A stretch of 64,000 bases of DNA from Deltaproteobacteria bacterium (lineage in GTDB: Bacteria; Desulfobacterota; Desulfomonilia; UBA1062): NCBI GenBank assembly GCA_029547185.1, contig JAKPPU010000067.1, forward strand, positions 62,001-126,000, in the 5' to 3' direction. This document shows positions 1-8,576 of this stretch, piece after piece (position 1 is the first letter of the stretch; each line of letters begins with the position of its first letter). Position numbers and translations under genes: made by a program. The notes beneath the pieces are model-generated. The model was not told where the DNA came from and ran no database searches. It saw only the letters and a program-made list of their open reading frames with translations.

Positions 1-341
1 ATCTTCTTCTTGCCGTCGCAGGTGGTCTCTCCGACAACGGCATCCGAGATGCTGAAGAACGGGCAGGTATCCTTGAGGATGAACCCGTAGCTCGATTTGA
101 TCAAGGGGCACAGGTTTGAAGGCAGCACGGTTTCAGCGGTCTCGATCGTGCTGTGTGCATAGGCGCACAGGACCGCCGGGGCCGCGTTCATGGCGCGGAT
201 GATCTCGAGAGGCGCATACCCGCAGTATGCGCCTACGATCCTGCTTCCCTTTTCCCGTTTCGACTGAAGGTATGCGATGGCCCTCTTCGTGGGCAGGCCC
301 GTGTATTCATCGTTCAAGAGCGGCTCGATCCGTCTTTCCAT
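1..341 (-). CDS. 2-hydroxyacyl-CoA dehydratase family protein (N-terminal part, cut by window edge)
   Basis: Reverse-strand reading frame open to the window start, about 113 residues seen. The protein contains VGAYCGYAPLEIIRAMNA near residue 37, a cysteine in NLCPLIKSSYG, and VVGETTCDGKKK at the cut. These are hallmarks of the HgdB/BcrB-like subunit family, which binds a [4Fe-4S] or double-cubane cluster and carries out ATP-driven low-potential reductions or dehydrations of acyl-CoAs. The start chosen is the ATG at 341, which has AGGGAGG six bases upstream; an in-frame ATG at 356 lacks a site. The cluster-binding cysteines of the C-terminal half and any activator gene are outside the window, so the substrate cannot be inferred. 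Confidence 0.8.
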   Translation of the reverse strand, partial: MERRIEPLLNDEYTGLPTKRAIAYLQSKREKGSRIVGAYCGYAPLEIIRAMNAAPAVLCAYAHSTIETAETVLPSNLCPLIKSSYGFILKDTCPFFSISDAVVGETTCDGKKK

Positions 342-610
342 CTGTTCCTCCCTCATGAGTTTCTGCGTACTGCCGGAAATTCCAAGGCATTCTCGCCTTG
401 CCTGCATTCCGGCAAGTCCGTGTGATGAGAAAGGCTTAAGGGAAAATCGCGATCAGGGCAAATAGCTTGTTTTCATACCTGGGCATGCACCATGCACTAA
501 AGCTATCCGGCGGGCTTCCATCAGCCGGAAGGAGCGCTCAAGACCGCCATCCCGCACCTTTAAGGTGAGAGGATCGTGAAACAACTCCCGTTTGCCGTAC
601 CGAGTGAGGG

Positions 611-2566
611 CTAGATTTCTCTCCCTGCGCGGTGGCCTTCGTGGATGGCCTCGAAGAGCCTTCGCGGGCTCCTGGCGTCCCCGACGGTCCGGAAAGGGGT
701 CCCCATCTGCCTGAGCGTTTCCTCGAGAGAGTCAGCCGGCTCCGCACCCATGGCCGTCACCACCATCGAGGCAGGCTCGATCCTCTCTTCATCGTTCAAG
801 GTATAGACGACGCCTTCCGGACCGATGGACTTTACCGTTGCCCCGCAGAGGATTCTGCCGCCCGCCTCTCTGATCCGCTTATGCAGCCAGTAGTCGTGGG
901 CCCTCATCTTCCCGACGGGAATGTGGGACTTCATCTCGATGACCGTGACCTTCACTCCGTGCGCCAGGAGAAAATCCGCCGTTTCCATGCCCACATATCC
1001 GGCGCCGAGCACGACGGCCGGGCCCGCTATCCCTGTCTTGTCCGTGAGCGTATCCCGTGCATCGAAGACATGGTCCATATCGATGCCGGGGATCTGTGCG
1101 GCCACCGGAGACGAGCCCGTGGCGAGGATGACGGCATCCGGTGTCCCGGCTTGAAGGTGCTGAAACTTTATCTCGCTCTCGAGGGAAATCGGAACCCCCC
1201 GTTTCTTAAGCTGTCTCACGGCCCAGTCCACCCAGCCCATGAAGGCCTCCTTGTAGGGCGGGGCGCTTGCCGGTATCAGCTGCCCTCCCGGACGGTCATC
1301 CTTCTCGAACACGGCAACCTCATGCCCGCATTCGGATGCCGAGAGTGCTGCAGACAGGCCTGCAGGCCCGGCGCCGACGATCCACACCCTCTTCCGTCTG
1401 GCGGCGGCATTTTCCCCGCGGCTGCCGCCTCCCGAAGGAGACATCTCCCTGAGCTCGTAACCGCACGAGGGATTGAAGGTGCAGGCGGCGGACCTCATCT
1501 CGAAGGCCAGCCGCTCGATGCAGCCCTGGTTGCAGGCGACGCACCAGCGGACATCGTCGAGGGATCCCGCCCTGACCTTGCCGATGAAATCCGGGTCCGT
1601 GAGATGCTGCCTTCCGAAGGAGATGAGGTCGGCATCCCCGCGGGCCAGGGCCGCTTCGGCAATATCGGGGCTGTTGATGCGCCCCACCCCGATCACGGGC
1701 ACGGATACGGCCTCCTTGATGGCCCTGGCACGGAAGAGATTGAAGCCGGGGTCGGTATCCATCGAGGCGATGCTCAAGTTTCCCGGCGTGGAGTAGACAC
1801 CCACGGAAGCATGGATGGCGTCGACCCCTGCAGACACCAGCCGCGGGGCGAGCCTTTTCATGAACTCGAGGTCGTAGCCTCCCCGGACGAGCTCGTCTGC
1901 CGAGATCCTGATGATGACCGGATAGCCTTCTCCCACCTCTGCCCTGACCGACTCGACGACCTCGAGCACGAAGCGCGACCTGTTCTCCTCGGACCCGCCG
2001 TAGGCATCCTGCCGGTGGTTCGAGAAGGGCGAGAGGAACTGGGTCAGAAGGTATCCGTGGGCGCCGTGGATCTCGACCGCATCGAACCCGGCCTTCTTGG
2101 CGCGCAGCGCCGCCTTCCCGAACGCCTCCACCACCTCGCGGATCCGGCTCGTGCTCATCTCTTCGCACGGCTGGCCCAGGATCACGCTCGGAATGGGGGA
2201 CGGCGCTTCGGGAATGGCGCCGGCGGCTGACTGAAATGTCTCGCGACCGGCATGGTGGAGCTGGATGGCCGCCTTCGCCCCTTCCTCGTGGATGGCCTCG
2301 GGGATCTTCGCGAGGGTTGGAATGAAGTCGTCGCTCCAGGCCCCGAGCTCGTTCGAAAATCCTTTGCCCCGCGGCAGGACGGCGCACACCTCGGTGATGA
2401 CGAGGCCTGTCCCTCCCCGTGCCCTCAGCTTCAGGAAGTGGACGAGCCGGTCGCTCACCGTGTTGTCCATGTTCCCGTACCCTGTGCCCATGGCCGGCAT
2501 GACGGCGCGGTTCCTGAGCTCCATGCCAGCGATCTCGATCGGTGAAAAGAGATGGGGATATTTCAT
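611..2566 (-). CDS. NADH:flavin oxidoreductase / 2,4-dienoyl-CoA reductase-like (OYE family, FMN-FAD-FeS)
   Basis: 651-residue three-domain flavoenzyme of the old-yellow-enzyme/enoate reductase type. The N-terminal TIM barrel carries HGAHGYLLTQFLSP and YGGSEENRSRF. A cysteine cluster CVACNQGC followed by CTFNPSCG should hold a [4Fe-4S] centre. The C-terminal half has two dinucleotide folds, IVGAGPAGLSAAL (FAD) and VLGAGYVGMETADF (NAD(P)H). Members reduce activated C=C bonds of enoates, dienoyl-CoAs or cyclic enones. The start at 2566 is preceded by GGAGG five bases away; an upstream in-frame ATG at 2635 has none. It follows the DUF2179 gene by 88 bases on the same strand. The exact substrate is unknown; with acyl-CoA genes in the window an enoyl/dienoyl-CoA role is plausible. 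Confidence 0.9.
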   Translation of the reverse strand: MKYPHLFSPIEIAGMELRNRAVMPAMGTGYGNMDNTVSDRLVHFLKLRARGGTGLVITEVCAVLPRGKGFSNELGAWSDDFIPTLAKIPEAIHEEGAKAAIQLHHAGRETFQSAAGAIPEAPSPIPSVILGQPCEEMSTSRIREVVEAFGKAALRAKKAGFDAVEIHGAHGYLLTQFLSPFSNHRQDAYGGSEENRSRFVLEVVESVRAEVGEGYPVIIRISADELVRGGYDLEFMKRLAPRLVSAGVDAIHASVGVYSTPGNLSIASMDTDPGFNLFRARAIKEAVSVPVIGVGRINSPDIAEAALARGDADLISFGRQHLTDPDFIGKVRAGSLDDVRWCVACNQGCIERLAFEMRSAACTFNPSCGYELREMSPSGGGSRGENAAARRKRVWIVGAGPAGLSAALSASECGHEVAVFEKDDRPGGQLIPASAPPYKEAFMGWVDWAVRQLKKRGVPISLESEIKFQHLQAGTPDAVILATGSSPVAAQIPGIDMDHVFDARDTLTDKTGIAGPAVVLGAGYVGMETADFLLAHGVKVTVIEMKSHIPVGKMRAHDYWLHKRIREAGGRILCGATVKSIGPEGVVYTLNDEERIEPASMVVTAMGAEPADSLEETLRQMGTPFRTVGDARSPRRLFEAIHEGHRAGREI

Positions 2567-2654
2567 ATCGCCTCCAATATCATAAATCTCTGCCAGATTC
2601 CCGGGCCGCTTCGCCGGATCGTGCGGGGTCTTCACGCCGGTCGCCCGATCTTCC

Positions 2655-3257
2655 TCACGCGGACTTCCTCCTCTGGGAGGCCATCCACAGAGGCATCTTC
2701 GATTCCCTGATCCTGAAGGGCATGACCTTCTCGCTCACGAACCTCACGTCTTCGATCGTGTAGAAGGCATGCGGATTGAACTGCTCGATGATCTTGACGA
2801 TCTTCGGGATATCGTGCCGCTCCACAACGGAAAACACCACCTTGACATGCCCTGTCGCGCCTTCGGCATTGATGCATGTGAGGCCGTATCCCGCCGAACG
2901 CAGGTATTTCACCAGATCACATGCGTCCTTGTTCGTAATGACCCGGATGAGAACCTTGCCGATGGAAAGGAGGTTCTCCAGATACATGCCCACGTAGGTC
3001 CCGCTCGCAAATCCCGCGGCATAGGCCACGAAGCATGCGATGTTGATGCGATCGCCCTGCATGATCTGGCGTACGGCGAGCAGCCAGATCATGACCTCGA
3101 AAAAGCCGATGAACGGCGCTATGTACTTTAAGTTCCTCGCAACGAAGATGATCCGGATCGTGCCCAGGCTCACATCCAAGATCCTGCCCACAAAGATCAG
3201 AACCGGGAGGATGACCCAGATGTACACGTTCATGTCCAGGAGAGAGGAAACACCCAT
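2655..3257 (-). CDS. UPF0316 / DUF2179-type membrane protein
   Basis: 200 residues. The N-terminal half has three hydrophobic segments (from MNVYIWVILPVLIFVG onward) with the family-typical LDVSLGTIRIIFVARN and FFEVMIWLLAV. The C-terminal half is a soluble DUF2179 domain with GHVKVVFSVVERHD and a final VRFVSEKVM. This architecture (DUF5698 plus DUF2179) is a well-known but functionally uncharacterised inner-membrane family. The chosen ATG at 3257 follows GGAGG with a seven-base spacer; the reading frame continues upstream without a better site. It probably shares a transcript with the downstream flavin reductase. Confidence 0.85.
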   Translation of the reverse strand: MGVSSLLDMNVYIWVILPVLIFVGRILDVSLGTIRIIFVARNLKYIAPFIGFFEVMIWLLAVRQIMQGDRINIACFVAYAAGFASGTYVGMYLENLLSIGKVLIRVITNKDACDLVKYLRSAGYGLTCINAEGATGHVKVVFSVVERHDIPKIVKIIEQFNPHAFYTIEDVRFVSEKVMPFRIRESKMPLWMASQRRKSA

Positions 3258-3497
3258 AAACAACCTCCGCACCCCGGCTATAAGACAACTCAAGGCCTCC
3301 TGGCAAGGATAATCATCGCGCACCCGATGATACAATAATTCTCATATCATAAGCGATTGTGCCCCGGATGAGAATGGTGATATACTGGGAGAGTGCGGCA
3401 TATCGACCGGGCAGGGCAGCGTGACCGGAAGAAAGCGCATCCCGGTCTGCCGCACCGGGAAAAACCTATCTCCTCGGCTCAATGACAAGGAACTGAC

Positions 3498-4991
3498 ATG
3501 AATAACGGATCATCATTCTCTGCTTCCCTGTTCGAACCGCGGTCGATCGCGTTTATCGGTGCGTCGACGAATCCCGCCAAGTGGGGATTCAACATTCTCC
3601 ACCACATCATACGGGGAGGCTATGCCGGAGACCTCTATCCGATAAACCCCCAGGGCGGCACCTGGTTCGGCAGGCCCCTGTACAGGAGCCTGGCCGAAGT
3701 TCCGGGACCCGTCGACCTGGCCATCATCGTCGTCCCCAAGGAAAAGGTCCCGGATACGCTTCGTGAGTGTATCGACGCGAGGATACCGGCCGCAGTGATC
3801 ATCACGGCCGGATTCGGCGAAACGGGTGCAGAGGGGAAGGCGCTCGAGCAGGAAGTCCTCTCCATCGCCCGATCCGGAGGCATCCGCATCGTGGGGCCGA
3901 ACACCATGGGAGTCTTCAGCGCCTATCCGTCGCATATGCAGGCCGTCATGACCTCTGCGCCATTCAAGCAGGGGCCTGTCGCTGTCGTGACCCAGAGCGG
4001 GAATCTGGGTACCTCCATCTCGTACCGGTTCCTCCGGCGCGGCATAGGCATCAGCCGTCTGATCAGCTCCGGCAACGAGGCAGACCTGACGGTAGAAGAT
4101 TACCTCGAATACCTGGAGACCGACGAGAAGACACGGCTGATCTGCCTCTACGTGGAGGGCGTGCGCCAGGGTCGCCGGTTCATCGACACGATCGGGCGGA
4201 TATCGAGCGCGAAGCCGGTCATCCTTCTCAAGGGGGGCACCGGTGACACCGGCGCGAGCGCGGCCATGTCGCACACTGGAGCGATGACCGGAAGCTTCGA
4301 GGTGTTTCAGTCCATATGCAGCCAGGCAAACATCATCATGGCGGAGAGCATCGACGAGATGGTGAATATCGGCGGACTCATGCTCTCCCAGCCCGAGATC
4401 AGGGGTAAGCGGATCGGCATCGTGACGCAGGGGGGAGGATGGGGAGTCATATCCGCCGACCTGTGCGAGGCGGCGGGGCTTGAGCTTCCTCCCCTCGACG
4501 ACCGCGTCGTTTCGATGCTCGACTCGTTCCTTCCGCCCTACTGGAGCAGACGCAACCCCGTGGACCTGGTAGCGCCGAACAGGGTTTCGATGATGACCGA
4601 TTCCGCGGAGGCGCTGCTGAAGCATGCGGACATGGATGCCGTCCTCCTTCTGGGGCTGGGGTATCTGACCGGCCGCGCCACGCGCTGGATGGAGTCTCCC
4701 GTGCTTCCGCGCGAAGTCGTGGAGCAGCCTGCCCGTAAGCTGATCGCCGGCGAGAGGGAGCTCGTTGACCTCATCACACGGCAGATCAGGCAGTTCGGGA
4801 AGCCCATCATCCCGGTCGTCGACATCGTCGGCTTCGACGAGCCCGGCGAAAACAACATCGTCAGGCATCTCGACACGAAGGGGATCATGGCCTACTCGTC
4901 TCCGGAGCAGGCGATCCGCGCACTGGCAAAGGCTCAGGACTATTATGAGAGGCGTCGGACACGGGCGGAGGCACTGCAAGCTTCCCGCTGA
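3498..4991 (+). CDS. ADP-forming acyl-CoA synthetase, alpha-type (CoA-binding) subunit
   Basis: 497 residues. A CoA-binding Rossmann domain starts at residue 12 (SIAFIGASTNPAKWGFNI), followed by succinyl-CoA-synthetase-like flavodoxin domains (VTQSGNLGTSISYRF; IGIVTQGGGWGVISAD). SHTGAMTGS carries the histidine that is phosphorylated in NDP-forming acyl-CoA synthetases. These enzymes conserve energy as ATP from acyl-CoA thioesters. The ATP-grasp beta domain is absent here and in both neighbours, so the protein either pairs with a distant beta subunit or does another acyl-CoA job. A paralogue lies at 54854-56269. The ATG at 3498 has AAGGA upstream. Confidence 0.85.
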   Translation: MNNGSSFSASLFEPRSIAFIGASTNPAKWGFNILHHIIRGGYAGDLYPINPQGGTWFGRPLYRSLAEVPGPVDLAIIVVPKEKVPDTLRECIDARIPAAVIITAGFGETGAEGKALEQEVLSIARSGGIRIVGPNTMGVFSAYPSHMQAVMTSAPFKQGPVAVVTQSGNLGTSISYRFLRRGIGISRLISSGNEADLTVEDYLEYLETDEKTRLICLYVEGVRQGRRFIDTIGRISSAKPVILLKGGTGDTGASAAMSHTGAMTGSFEVFQSICSQANIIMAESIDEMVNIGGLMLSQPEIRGKRIGIVTQGGGWGVISADLCEAAGLELPPLDDRVVSMLDSFLPPYWSRRNPVDLVAPNRVSMMTDSAEALLKHADMDAVLLLGLGYLTGRATRWMESPVLPREVVEQPARKLIAGERELVDLITRQIRQFGKPIIPVVDIVGFDEPGENNIVRHLDTKGIMAYSSPEQAIRALAKAQDYYERRRTRAEALQASR

Positions 4992-5059
4992 TCAAGGCCG
5001 CTTTGCTCCGACGGCAGCCGTGCAGCCGTCGCGGCAGCGGGTTTACCCTGTCAGTCCCG

Positions 5060-6115
5060 TCAGCCCCTGGTTCCCGCCTCGACAGGTACGGCTTCAAGCT
5101 CCAGCATCTCGGTCCTCCTGATGATCCTGATCTTTACCGGCTTGCCGATGGGCCAGTCCGAGAGGAACCTGTGAAGGTCGTCGACGCTGCTCACCTGCTT
5201 TCCGTCTACGGCCACGATGAAATCACCGATATGCAGCCCGGATCTTCTGGCCGGGCTGTCCGGCTCCACCGAAATGACCTCGACCCCTTTGTCCCCCTGC
5301 AGACCGTGGTACCTGGCAATCCTACGGCCCAGAGGCCTCGTCATGCCCGCGACCCCGAGGAACCCCCGCCTGGCCCTTCCATGGGTCAGGATCTCAGAGA
5401 CCACCCACCTCACGGTATTCGAAGGGATGGCAAAGCCGATTCCCTGTGCCATGAAGATGATCGCCGTGTTGATGCCCACCACCATGCCTGCGGAGTTTAC
5501 GAGCGGACCTCCCGAGTTGCCCGGGTTCAAGGGCGCAGTATGCTGGATGATATTGTCGATGAGCCTGCCGTCGCGGCTGCGCAGGGCCCGGCCGAGCGCG
5601 CTTACCACCCCTGTGGATACGGTCGACTGGAAACCGAAGGGGTTCCCGATTGCAATGACGAGCTGCCCCACCTTGAGCTGGGCGGAGTCCCCCAGGCTCG
5701 AGTAGGGGAGGCTCGATCCTTCCGCCCGGATGACGGCGAGGTCGGTGGCAGGGTCCGTACCGACAATGGTAGCCGTCATGCTCGCCCCGTCGGTAAGGGT
5801 CACCTGGAACTTCCTGGCGCCGTGGACGACATGTTCATTGGTCAGGATATATCCGTCCGGCGTCAGGATCGCCCCGGAGCCCGCTCCCATCTGCTCCACC
5901 ATACCCTGCACGTTCACGTTTCCGGTCGATATGCTCACGACCGACGGGCCTACATCGTCCACGACCGATATGACAGCCCGCGAGTATGCATCGAGAAGCT
6001 CGGTGTCCTCGCTCAGGACCGGATGGCCATCCTTTCCGCTCGAGGAGGTCTGCACGTTGATCTGGGCCGGACTGCTGATAAGGCTCAGTGCCTGCTCGAC
6101 ATCTTTCTGCATCAA
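5060..6115 (-). CDS. HtrA/DegP-like trypsin-fold serine protease with one PDZ domain, no signal peptide
   Basis: 351 residues. The trypsin-like domain has a complete catalytic triad: His95 in LTNEHVVHG, Asp125 in DPATDLAVIR and Ser201 in NPGNSGGPLVN. One PDZ domain follows (about residues 265-345; SGLHIGDFIVAVDGKQV). DegP/DegQ-type proteases normally act in the periplasm behind a signal peptide or membrane anchor. Here the N-terminus (MMQKDVEQALSLISSP) is polar with no hydrophobic stretch, so a cytoplasmic location is likely unless the true start is elsewhere; no upstream extension with a signal sequence was found. It is transcribed alone and converges with the CoA ligase gene upstream. Confidence 0.88.
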   Translation of the reverse strand: MMQKDVEQALSLISSPAQINVQTSSSGKDGHPVLSEDTELLDAYSRAVISVVDDVGPSVVSISTGNVNVQGMVEQMGAGSGAILTPDGYILTNEHVVHGARKFQVTLTDGASMTATIVGTDPATDLAVIRAEGSSLPYSSLGDSAQLKVGQLVIAIGNPFGFQSTVSTGVVSALGRALRSRDGRLIDNIIQHTAPLNPGNSGGPLVNSAGMVVGINTAIIFMAQGIGFAIPSNTVRWVVSEILTHGRARRGFLGVAGMTRPLGRRIARYHGLQGDKGVEVISVEPDSPARRSGLHIGDFIVAVDGKQVSSVDDLHRFLSDWPIGKPVKIRIIRRTEMLELEAVPVEAGTRG

Positions 6116-6404
6116 CTTCCTTTCTCTCTTTAAAGTGAAACATGACTGACCACCGGCTGCAGACAGCTCCCCGAATCGGTCACATTTCCATGAGATGTAT
6201 TATAGGGTCGTTCGATCGTGTTTTACAGGTGGGCCGCCACGTTCGCGGGGAGCGATTTTGCGGGTGCCGACCTGCTTGCGGGGCAGGACGGGAAGAGCAC
6301 AAGGCGCCCCGTGCCCGATCGGCGTTCTCTCTTCAAATACACGGTTGCCAATAGATCACGGGTTGGTTTACATTATCCTTCAAAACACGTTATGATGGAA
6401 AGCC

Positions 6405-6884
6405 ATGAGCAGCAAGAAACCAATGCCGTCGGTCGAAGAGCTTATCCGGGCTGAAAAGCAGATTTTTACAGGCGTCTATTGGCGCCTCTTCGCCAGGTAT
6501 GCCTCGAGGTTCGCTGAAGGGTATGCATCCTACCTTGCCCTGGCGGTGACAAGGTACCTCCTCTCCTACCCGGACGGGGATGAGCAGGCGAAAATGTTTC
6601 ATGAGCAGAACCGCAATCAGATCGATCAGGAGATCCTGGCGCTCAGGAAAGATCCGGACATCAGGCGGGTCGTTACGGATACCCTGGTGATCAAGGCGGT
6701 CTTCCAGCACAGGAAGGGAGGATGCGGGAAGGATGATGCCCTTGCCCTGGTGGAGAACCTCAAAAAGCTGGGGCTCTACCAGGAGGGAAGCCACCCTCCG
6801 ACCCCCGGCTCGTTCGTCCGGATGGCGAGCGCTTTTTTCAGCGAGACGCCCGTGCGGGTTCCCATCCCGGCCCCGAACACCTGA
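6405..6884 (+). CDS. conserved-looking hypothetical protein, all-alpha
   Basis: 159 residues, not recognised. It is predicted mostly helical, with no signal peptide, membrane segment or cysteine pattern. Repeated aromatic/aliphatic spacing (YWRLFARYASRFAEGYASYLALAVTRYLL) suggests a helical bundle. A good promoter-like pair lies just upstream: TTTACA at 6367-6372 and TATGAT at 6391-6396 with an 18-base spacer, which would start the transcript almost at the ATG; GGAAAG precedes the start. The gene is followed 49 bases later by the EamA transporter on the same strand. Reading-frame quality and codon use match neighbouring genes. Confidence 0.65.
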   Translation: MSSKKPMPSVEELIRAEKQIFTGVYWRLFARYASRFAEGYASYLALAVTRYLLSYPDGDEQAKMFHEQNRNQIDQEILALRKDPDIRRVVTDTLVIKAVFQHRKGGCGKDDALALVENLKKLGLYQEGSHPPTPGSFVRMASAFFSETPVRVPIPAPNT

Positions 6885-6933
6885 TCACCCCAATCATGTC
6901 GTACATACCGAACAACCTGAAGAGGAGAGGGCA

Positions 6934-7902
6934 TTGCGTCTCAAGATGGTCGGCAAGATGGTCGACTCACGCGCGTTAAGATCGGACATCCTGCTCTTTA
7001 TCACCGCACTCATCTGGGGCTTCGCATTCGTGGCCCAGCGCGTCGGCATGGAGGACGTGGGGCCGTTCACCTTCAACGGCATCAGATTCGCCCTCGGGGC
7101 TTTCGTCCTCGCCCCGTTCGTCCTCTTCGGCGCTGACCGGAGAACCTGCCTCACGCGGCCGGCAGGGACCGGGACCAGTGGCGGGATCTTGAAAGCCGGT
7201 CTCACTGCCGGGCTCGTTCTCTTTGCAGGCGCATCGCTCCAGCAGACGGGAATGGTCTACACGACTGCGGGCAACGCCGGCTTCATAACCGGCCTCTATG
7301 TCGTGATCGTCCCTATCCTCGGGCTCTTCCTGAGCCAGCGTGCATCTGCCGGGGCATGGGTCGGGGCGGCGTTCGCTGCAGCGGGGCTCCATCTCCTGAG
7401 CATAACGAAAGACCTCACGATGTGCTTCGGCGACATCCTCGTGTTCGCCGGTGCCTTTTTCTGGGCGGCGCACGTGCTCATCATCGGCCGGTTTTCACCG
7501 AGGATGGACTCCTTCAAGCTCGCCCTCGTCCAGTACGCTGTCTGCTCCGTATTGAGCCTTGCGGTTGCAGGAGCACGGGAGAGCATCACCTTCGTCTCAC
7601 TCGAAAATGCCGCCTGGCCCATCCTCTATGGAGGCGTCGTCTCGGTGGGGATCGCCTACACGCTGCAGATCATTGGGCAAAGAGAAGCTCCCAGCACGCA
7701 TGCGGCGATACTCATGAGCCTGGAGTCGGTTTTCGCTGCCGTCGGAGGAGGGATCATCCTCCACGAGCACCTCTCCTCGAGGCAGCTCGCCGGCTGCTCT
7801 CTCATGCTGTTCGGCATGCTCGTATCACAGCTCTGGCGCGCCCGGCTCGCTGTCGAAGGGGGAGATGAGGCGGATCAGGAACCGCTTGAGAAAACCGGAT
7901 GA
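6934..7902 (+). CDS. EamA/DMT-superfamily transporter
   Basis: 322-residue integral membrane protein with about ten hydrophobic segments arranged as two EamA repeats. The first begins at ILLFITALIWGFAFVAQRVG and the second at ILVFAGAFFWAAHVLIIGRF. YTTAGNAGFITGLYVVIVPI and the C-terminal ESVFAAVGGGIILHEHLS are typical of the family, which exports metabolites or amino acids; substrates cannot be read from sequence. The TTG at 6934 has AGGAG six bases upstream, whereas the nearest ATG (6946) is 18 bases from that site, so TTG is preferred. The frame also runs open further upstream into the preceding gene; that part is shadow. Confidence 0.85.
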   Translation: MRLKMVGKMVDSRALRSDILLFITALIWGFAFVAQRVGMEDVGPFTFNGIRFALGAFVLAPFVLFGADRRTCLTRPAGTGTSGGILKAGLTAGLVLFAGASLQQTGMVYTTAGNAGFITGLYVVIVPILGLFLSQRASAGAWVGAAFAAAGLHLLSITKDLTMCFGDILVFAGAFFWAAHVLIIGRFSPRMDSFKLALVQYAVCSVLSLAVAGARESITFVSLENAAWPILYGGVVSVGIAYTLQIIGQREAPSTHAAILMSLESVFAAVGGGIILHEHLSSRQLAGCSLMLFGMLVSQLWRARLAVEGGDEADQEPLEKTG

Positions 7903-8043
7903 AAAGCGGACCCTCGAGGCCGGTATGCGACCTGAGCGCATACAGGGCATCCGTGCGAACGAGAACTTAGTCCGCGTGTTAAGTTTACGGGTAATCCCGG
8001 CCGATAGAGGGGTCATGATCTTTCGATCACCGGAGGGGTTGCG

Positions 8044-8505
8044 ATGGATGTAAGTCTGGTGAACCCGTTCATCGAGGCCGTGGTTCACGTCCTGTCGAGC
8101 ATGGCCTGTACCGAAGCTCAGGCAGGAAAGCCCTATCTCAAAAAGGATAATGTTGCCAAAGGCGATGTCACCGGCATCGTCGGCCTGACCGGAGAGGCAC
8201 GGGGAACCATTTCCGTGAGCTTCACCGAGGAGTGTATTCTTTCCATCGTGAGCAACATGTTCGGCGAGAAGATGAGAGAGCTGAACGAGGAAGTCAGGGA
8301 CGCTGTTGGAGAAATCCTCAATATCGTTTCGGGCCAGGCAAGACGGAAGCTCGAGATCGCGGGCCGGACACTGAAAGGGGCGATCCCGACCGTGATCACA
8401 GGAAAGAACCATACCATAACCCACATCACCAGAGAAACCGTCATCGCAGTACCCTTCAAGACGCAATACGGGGAGTTCACGATAGAGGTCTGCATAGAAG
8501 GATAG
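8044..8505 (+). CDS. CheX-like chemotaxis phosphatase-fold protein (copy 1)
   Basis: 153 residues covering one CheX domain, the family of CheY-phosphate phosphatases related to CheC and FliY. The key E-x-x-N pair is Glu90 and Asn93 in VGEILNIVSG. GIVGLTGEARGTISVSF forms the family beta-core. There is no chemotaxis operon around it. A paralogue with the same length and nearly the same motif pattern lies at 9449-9910, beyond the rRNA/tRNA methyltransferase gene. A small hairpin (TGATC-tttc-GATCA, 8018-8031) precedes the ribosome binding site GGAGGGG. The target response regulator must be encoded elsewhere. Confidence 0.85.
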   Translation: MDVSLVNPFIEAVVHVLSSMACTEAQAGKPYLKKDNVAKGDVTGIVGLTGEARGTISVSFTEECILSIVSNMFGEKMRELNEEVRDAVGEILNIVSGQARRKLEIAGRTLKGAIPTVITGKNHTITHITRETVIAVPFKTQYGEFTIEVCIEG

Positions 8506-8576
8506 CAGGCTCTCCATGATTTGCTCCGTGCCCTCATGAAAAGGCCGGGCATTACGGCACCCCGCAGTTTTCATCG

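Noticed and set aside
632..2230. 532-codon forward frame over the flavin oxidoreductase
   Set aside because: Antisense shadow; no recognised motif, while the reverse strand has complete FMN, FAD and NAD sites.
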